Below are positions 14,446 through 17,413 of a stretch of 17,413 nt of DNA, piece by piece; the stretch's first letter is position 1; each line of letters opens with the position of its first letter. Source of the DNA: CAYVMN01 sp964452575 (lineage in GTDB: Bacteria > Desulfobacterota > DSM-4660 > Desulfatiglandales > Desulfatiglandaceae). The notes beneath the pieces were generated by a model. The model worked only from the letters and a program-made list of their open reading frames with translations, was not told the DNA's origin and made no database searches. The DNA lies in contig CAYVMN010000095.1 in the NCBI GenBank assembly GCA_964452575.1, forward strand, positions 1 to 17,413, read 5' to 3'. Both the position numbers and the translations under genes were made by a program.

Positions 14446-15855
14446 ATGATTGAAGGTCCATACATTCCCCACTTATTCGGCGAGAAAATAAAGCAACTCT
14501 ACAAATCACACAGGGGTTGGTTTACCTGTGCCGTACATCATTCAATTCCATGGCCAGAAAAAGATGTTCTCGTTCATTATGACGGAGAGGATTATTTTTT
14601 AAGAGGTTTAAAGGAGCGCGGAGACGAACTTAGTTCAGCGTGTATTTCCATGAGAATGTCAGACAAGTCTGAACTTCATAATATTCTCAATAAAATTTTT
14701 ATATTTTGCTCTGTCCTTGGATGGTTTAAACGCGGTTATGTTGATGTTGTTGGGTACACTTATGGCAGCTACCCAATTTTTTATGGTTCAGGTTCACAGC
14801 CATTTATGCCAGTAATGTGTTCTGGGAAATATGGATTTAATTGCAATTACATACCAATCATTAGAGACGAGAGTACAAGAAAGGCCCTTGCTTTTTGGCG
14901 AGAGGGACTTCGCCTTGAACATATTCATGAAGGGTTCTCGCTATTGAGTTTTTATAAAGTCATCGAGTCTCAATTTAAACAGGGAAAAAAGAAAGGAGAA
15001 TGGATAAACGCAGCAATCTTAACTTTAACTGGTAAAGCCGGAGATCGTGTGAAAGAGCTTCAAAACGAGAATATTGACCCTGGACTCCATGTATTTAAAA
15101 GTTGCCGCTGTTCAGTTGCTCATGCGTCATTGGATGACCAAATTGTTGATCCAGATATTCCAGAGGACAGAGTTCGCATCCAGAAAGATCTTGTAGTTGT
15201 CCATGCCTTGGCAGAGAAGTTCATACGAGAAGAACTTGGTGTTCCAGATGAAATGGATATTCATAGGGAACGAAATGCATTAGCTCCTTTAAAGGACTAC
15301 ATAGATTCGCATCATATAGAAACCTTACGGGAGGGGGGAACTGTCCCCAGAAAACAACTAGGATTGAATGGCTTAGAAATTTCTGTGAATCATTGGCCGC
15401 ATGAAGCCTTGGAGCCCTTGAAGAATTTAGTCCTGAAAGTAAAATCTGCCCATGATGGTTTGGTAAATGTAAGGGCTGAAAATAAAGACAAATCCATTTC
15501 GCTATCATTCCTGTTCAGTTTTATTGACAACAAAGCTGGCCCCAATCTTGAGGAAGGTGAATGTTTGTTTGTAGAAGAAGGAGCGATTGGTGAAAACAAA
15601 ATTGCCTTTCATGAATACCGCAAGGCGGTAATTGGTAATGGCATTATTGAGTTGCAACTACCGAGCGGTCAGAAAATCGTATGCGAAATAGTTATTCCAG
15701 TAAATATTGATATAGGCAGAACATTTGACCACATTGACCAAAGAATTGAAGAAATTAAAAAAATTGCACAACAATTTCATTCAGCGGATGGCGGGAACGT
15801 CGGCGGCGCTGACGCGGCAAGTGCAGGTGGCGCCACCGCTGATGAATGGCGTTAG
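14446..15855 (+). CDS. MauJ/HEPN-like uncharacterised protein with attC-encoded tail
   Basis: A 469-residue protein of unknown function, the only gene of cassette 3. The segment LLSFYKVIESQF (166-177) followed by FKSCRCSVAHAS (217-228) resembles MauJ-type proteins. The R221-x4-H226 motif fits the HEPN ribonuclease signature. The C-terminal half has alternating strands with no motif I recognise. ATG 14446 has only a weak upstream GAAG; the ATG at 14441 is out of frame and stops at once. Residues 441-469 are read from the attC site itself (15766-15855), giving a Gly/Ala-rich tail with no likely fold; the stop TAG lies within the R' core GTTAGC. The gene is AT-rich, unlike cassette 2, in keeping with separate origins. 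The function is open; RNA cleavage in defence or as a toxin is an inference. Confidence 0.75.
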   Translation: MIEGPYIPHLFGEKIKQLYKSHRGWFTCAVHHSIPWPEKDVLVHYDGEDYFLRGLKERGDELSSACISMRMSDKSELHNILNKIFIFCSVLGWFKRGYVDVVGYTYGSYPIFYGSGSQPFMPVMCSGKYGFNCNYIPIIRDESTRKALAFWREGLRLEHIHEGFSLLSFYKVIESQFKQGKKKGEWINAAILTLTGKAGDRVKELQNENIDPGLHVFKSCRCSVAHASLDDQIVDPDIPEDRVRIQKDLVVVHALAEKFIREELGVPDEMDIHRERNALAPLKDYIDSHHIETLREGGTVPRKQLGLNGLEISVNHWPHEALEPLKNLVLKVKSAHDGLVNVRAENKDKSISLSFLFSFIDNKAGPNLEEGECLFVEEGAIGENKIAFHEYRKAVIGNGIIELQLPSGQKIVCEIVIPVNIDIGRTFDHIDQRIEEIKKIAQQFHSADGGNVGGADAASAGGATADEWR

Positions 15856-15857
15856 CG
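15766..15857 (+). other. Integron attC recombination site 3
   Basis: R'' GCACAAC (15766-15772), L'' arm TTCATTCAGCGG (15776-15787), L' arm CCGCTGATGAA (15836-15846), R' GTTAGCG (15851-15857). The arms pair with one bulged T, and the stem continues with TGGCG (15789-15793) against CGCCA (15831-15835) after a bulged A. R'' is the complement of TTGTGC, which begins the same cassette at 14419. It shares the CAGCGG/CCGCTG arm core with attC 1. The crossover is expected between G15851 and T15852. Confidence 0.85.
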
Positions 15858-15886
15858 CGGCGGTACGCATACCAATAGAGGTACAT

Positions 15887-16360
15887 ATGAAGGCAAGAAT
15901 CTATGTGGAAACGACAATTGTCAGCTACCTCACCGCAAAGCCGAGTAGAGACCTGGTCATTGCAGCACACCAGCAAATCACTCAAGAATGGTGGGAAGCG
16001 CGACGACACTCTTTTGACTTATTTATATCGGAACTGGTCATCCGTGAGGCTGGAGGCGGGCATGAAGACGCAGCCCAAAAGCGCCTTGAAGCTCTGAAGG
16101 AGATCGATCTCCTCGAATTGAACGAAGAGACACTGCATTTGGCAAGAGAGCTTGCGCAGAGAGGTCCCATACCTGAGAGAGCAAAGGAAGATGCGCTTCA
16201 TATTGCCCTGGCTACAGTACACGGGATGGATTATCTTTTAACTTGGAACTGTCGTCACATCGCGAACGCTGAAATTCGTAAAGGCGTGACATCGGTGTGT
16301 ACGTCCCTGGGGTATGAGACTCCCGTTATCTCCACTCCAGAAGAACTCATGGGAGGGTAA
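15887..16360 (+). CDS. VapC-family PIN toxin
   Basis: A 157-residue PIN-domain protein of the subgroup beginning RIYVETTIVSYL, in which the first acidic residue is Glu (E8) instead of Asp. Other likely metal ligands are E54 (VIREAGGG) and D102 (KEDALHIALA). YLLTWNCRHIANAEIR (116-131) and PVISTPEELMG at the end are strongly conserved in this subgroup. Start ATG 15887 has AGAGGT five bases upstream; a longer in-frame start at 15725 would lie inside the previous gene and is discarded. It is directly followed by a small antitoxin-like gene, giving a toxin-first order. It lies 35 bases right of the last attC crossover, so it may be in a fourth cassette that has lost its attC. Confidence 0.9.
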   Translation: MKARIYVETTIVSYLTAKPSRDLVIAAHQQITQEWWEARRHSFDLFISELVIREAGGGHEDAAQKRLEALKEIDLLELNEETLHLARELAQRGPIPERAKEDALHIALATVHGMDYLLTWNCRHIANAEIRKGVTSVCTSLGYETPVISTPEELMGG

Positions 16361-16364
16361 AGCC

Positions 16365-16547
16365 ATGTGGAAGGATCCAATCGTTGAGGAAGTAAGGAAA
16401 ATTCGTGAAGAGCATGCTGCGCGATTCCGCTTTGACCTCAAGGCTATCTATGATGATTTGAAAGAAACAGAAAGGCGGTCCGGACGAAAGATAGTTAGCC
16501 TGCCGCCGAAGAGATTGAAAGAAAGGCAGGCTAAACTCGCATCCTGA
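16365..16547 (+). CDS. Small antitoxin partner of the VapC toxin
   Basis: A 60-residue charged protein beginning MWKDPIVEEVRKIREE with a basic end (GRKIVSLPPKRLKERQ). This sequence type is regularly found directly after VapC proteins of the VETT subgroup and is taken as the antitoxin. ATG 16365 follows GGAGGG by eight bases, and the gene starts 4 bases after the toxin stop, so the two are co-translated. It has no recognisable DNA-binding fold. The upstream in-frame start at 16314 would lie inside the toxin gene and is not needed. Confidence 0.82.
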   Translation: MWKDPIVEEVRKIREEHAARFRFDLKAIYDDLKETERRSGRKIVSLPPKRLKERQAKLAS

Positions 16548-16687
16548 AAAGAGGGACGACCTTAAGTAGTAAAATAATTTTGCAAGGCAGTCTAGTGGAT
16601 GGCTTGCTGCCACTGGTGACTTCAGTTATGTCCAATAACCCATGAAGCCGATTCACTTCGGCAAAACCATTTTAAAGAGGTGAAGAA
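16548..16687. other. Intergenic stretch between two toxin-antitoxin modules
   Basis: A 140-bp non-coding stretch. It contains GCCGA-TTCACT-TCGGC near 16649-16664, a short hairpin, and a weak attC-like pairing near 16585-16630 that lacks the expected CGCTAA R'' box. No T-run follows the hairpins, so a terminator is not claimed. Confidence 0.4.
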
Positions 16688-16867
16688 ATGAAAGGTGTTG
16701 AGTTTGTAATCGACGGAGAGGGTAAGAAGAAAGCTGTGCTTATCAATCTCAAAAGGCATCGAGACCTCTGGGAGGACTTCTATGACACTCTTCTGGCTAA
16801 AGAGCGTGAATCTGAACCACGTGAATTGCTTGACGAAGTTAAGAAAAGAATTTTGGGGCAGGCTTAA
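16688..16867 (+). CDS. RelB-like antitoxin
   Basis: A 59-residue protein reading MKGVEFVIDGEGKKKAVLIN at the start, then a helical LKRHRDLWEDFYDTLLAKERE and an acidic/basic tail. This matches the short RelB-type antitoxins that precede RelE toxins, as remembered from the family. The ribosome site is AAAGAGGTGA just upstream. The stop codon TAA abuts the ATG of the next frame, which begins like a RelE toxin but is broken, so this antitoxin is probably an orphan. Confidence 0.78.
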   Translation: MKGVEFVIDGEGKKKAVLINLKRHRDLWEDFYDTLLAKERESEPRELLDEVKKRILGQA

Positions 16868-16999
16868 ATGGCTCTGTATGAGATCACTTTCGCTCGTACG
16901 ACTGTGCTGGGCATTGCCCAGATTCTAGTGGTGCTTCGACTTTCAGCTCAGGTACTGGTGATCATCTGGATATGGTGGGCTGCCCGGAAAACCGGATGA
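16868..16999 (+). pseudogene. RelE toxin remnant fused to unrelated sequence
   Basis: The frame opens with MALYEITFAR, the usual N-terminus of RelE toxins paired with this type of antitoxin, and starts right at the antitoxin stop. After about 11 codons the similarity ends: the rest (TTVLGIAQILVVL onward) is a short hydrophobic run ending at codon 43. None of the basic catalytic or core residues of RelE remain. A 15-base perfect inverted repeat CTGGGCA-T-TGCCCAG (16907-16921) sits just past the break. The gene is read as a truncated toxin; expression of the 43-residue product as a small membrane peptide cannot be ruled out. Confidence 0.68.
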
Positions 17000-17148
17000 A
17001 TGCAAGAATGGGGTCACCTAGATTTGTGAATTGTAATGTTTTATCCTTGCCTTTAAACCATGTTTTGAACTCGGAGGAGGATGGCTAGACCCTGGAGAGT
17101 AGAACTGATCGCCCAGACAGACTGCGGTCCTTTCCTGAAGGAGCCATG

Positions 17149-17413
17149 ATGGCAATACACGAGATGATAAAGAACCGGATTCTTGATGCAATCACATCGT
17201 ACCGCGATGAAATGCTCGATTTCATCGAGGCACTGGTGACTATACCTACAGAGAATCCTCCGGGCAGATCGTACCGGGAGTGTGTTGAAGTCATTGCGAG
17301 TAAGCTGCAGGAAATTGGGTTGGATTCCACTGTACTGGAGGTGCCTGGCGCCAACGGACAGGGCGAGACGATAGAGGAAACCAAGGCTAGTCTGCGTCAG
17401 GCTATTGAGTTGA
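17149..17413 (+). CDS. Chimeric ORF: M20 peptidase N-terminus joined to HicB-like C-terminus (runs off window)
   Basis: An ORF open to the window end (88 codons seen), starting at ATG 17149 with AAGGAG five bases upstream; ATG 17146 is the alternative. Residues 1-67 look like the N-terminus of an ArgE/DapE/CPG2-type M20 peptidase: LDFIEALVTIPTENPPG (23-39), then ECVEVIASKLQEIGL. At about residue 69 it switches to GQGETIEETKASLRQAIEL, the C-terminal signature of HicB antitoxins. No M20 metal-binding motif is reached. Both halves are in the same frame. It may be gene debris from a deletion, or an assembly join, since the contig ends here. Confidence 0.6.
   Translation, partial: MAIHEMIKNRILDAITSYRDEMLDFIEALVTIPTENPPGRSYRECVEVIASKLQEIGLDSTVLEVPGANGQGETIEETKASLRQAIEL

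Larger units (their letters stand above)
13848..15851 (+). mobile_element. CALIN-like array: two complete integron gene cassettes
   Basis: Cassette 2 is 13848-14418 (571 bp) and cassette 3 is 14419-15851 (1433 bp), each with one gene followed by its own attC. Cassette 2 begins TTCGGAGC and its attC R'' is GCTCCGAA; cassette 3 begins TTGTGC and its attC R'' is GCACAA. Both are exact reverse complements, as expected when a circular cassette inserts at the G/TT point. All genes run in the same direction. No integrase or attI is present in the window, so this is an attC cluster lacking an integrase, or the far part of an integron. A partial first cassette lies to the left, and a TTAGCGC end lies to the right at 15852. 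Confidence 0.82.

Noticed and set aside
16585..16640. Possible fourth attC site after the VapC antitoxin
   Set aside because: CTAGTGG and CCACTGG can pair and GTTATGT resembles an R' box, but the arms match poorly and the expected R'' complement of TTAGCG is absent.
16907..16921. Terminator at the CTGGGCA-T-TGCCCAG inverted repeat
   Set aside because: The loop is a single base and no T-run follows, so it is not a plausible intrinsic terminator; kept only as a mark near the RelE break.
17085..17384. 99-codon minus-strand frame at the right end
   Set aside because: It is opposite the M20-like ORF, which has a ribosome site and family motifs; the minus frame has neither.

Overview
The window looks like a bacterial contig end from a Gram-negative, probably a deltaproteobacterium (Desulfobacterota-like). 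This rests on gene style and content: a bifunctional class A PBP paired with an outer-membrane-type lipoprotein, an MTA deaminase, strong Shine-Dalgarno sites with frequent TTG starts, and many toxin-antitoxin genes. The lineage is an inference. Bases 1-54 are an almost pure C run, probably an end-of-contig artefact.

Left part (about 55-12166), core-like genes. A membrane-anchored lytic transglycosylase is on the minus strand, with a candidate sigma-54 promoter. A purine nucleoside phosphorylase-family enzyme is on the plus strand, convergent with and overlapping a zinc-dependent MDR dehydrogenase. Divergent from the dehydrogenase is a tightly packed plus-strand run: mtaD, a RimK-like ATP-grasp ligase, penicillin-binding protein 1A, a helical-repeat lipoprotein, a PfkB-family sugar kinase and a 14-TM-type MFS transporter. 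The first five genes overlap in sequence. The phosphorylase keeps the 6-oxopurine-binding Asn but has Leu where PNPs have the 5'-OH-binding His. With mtaD next door, this points to an MTA to methylthioinosine to hypoxanthine route.

Right part (about 12170-17413), accessory region. It begins with a Phd/PIN toxin-antitoxin operon whose promoter carries a perfect 17-bp palindrome. Next is an AT-rich spacer with five TGGAAAA half-sites, then a HEPN-like protein. Three consecutive integron-type attC sites follow, at about 13791, 14353 and 15766. Each has paired L''/L' arms with a bulged base on one arm. For the two complete cassettes (13848-14418 and 14419-15851), the first bases of the cassette are the exact reverse complement of the R'' box of its own attC, which is the mark of circular gene cassettes. 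No integrase is present, so this is a CALIN-like array (attC cluster lacking an integrase) or a fragment of an integron. The cassettes carry a small DUF6650-like protein and a MauJ/HEPN-like protein whose last 29 residues are encoded by its attC.

Beyond the array are a toxin-first VapC/antitoxin pair, a RelB-like antitoxin followed by a RelE gene broken after about 11 codons, and an ORF that joins an M20-peptidase N-terminus in frame to what looks like a HicB C-terminus. The right end is therefore a hot spot of toxin-antitoxin modules and gene debris. No rRNA, tRNA or CRISPR array was seen.
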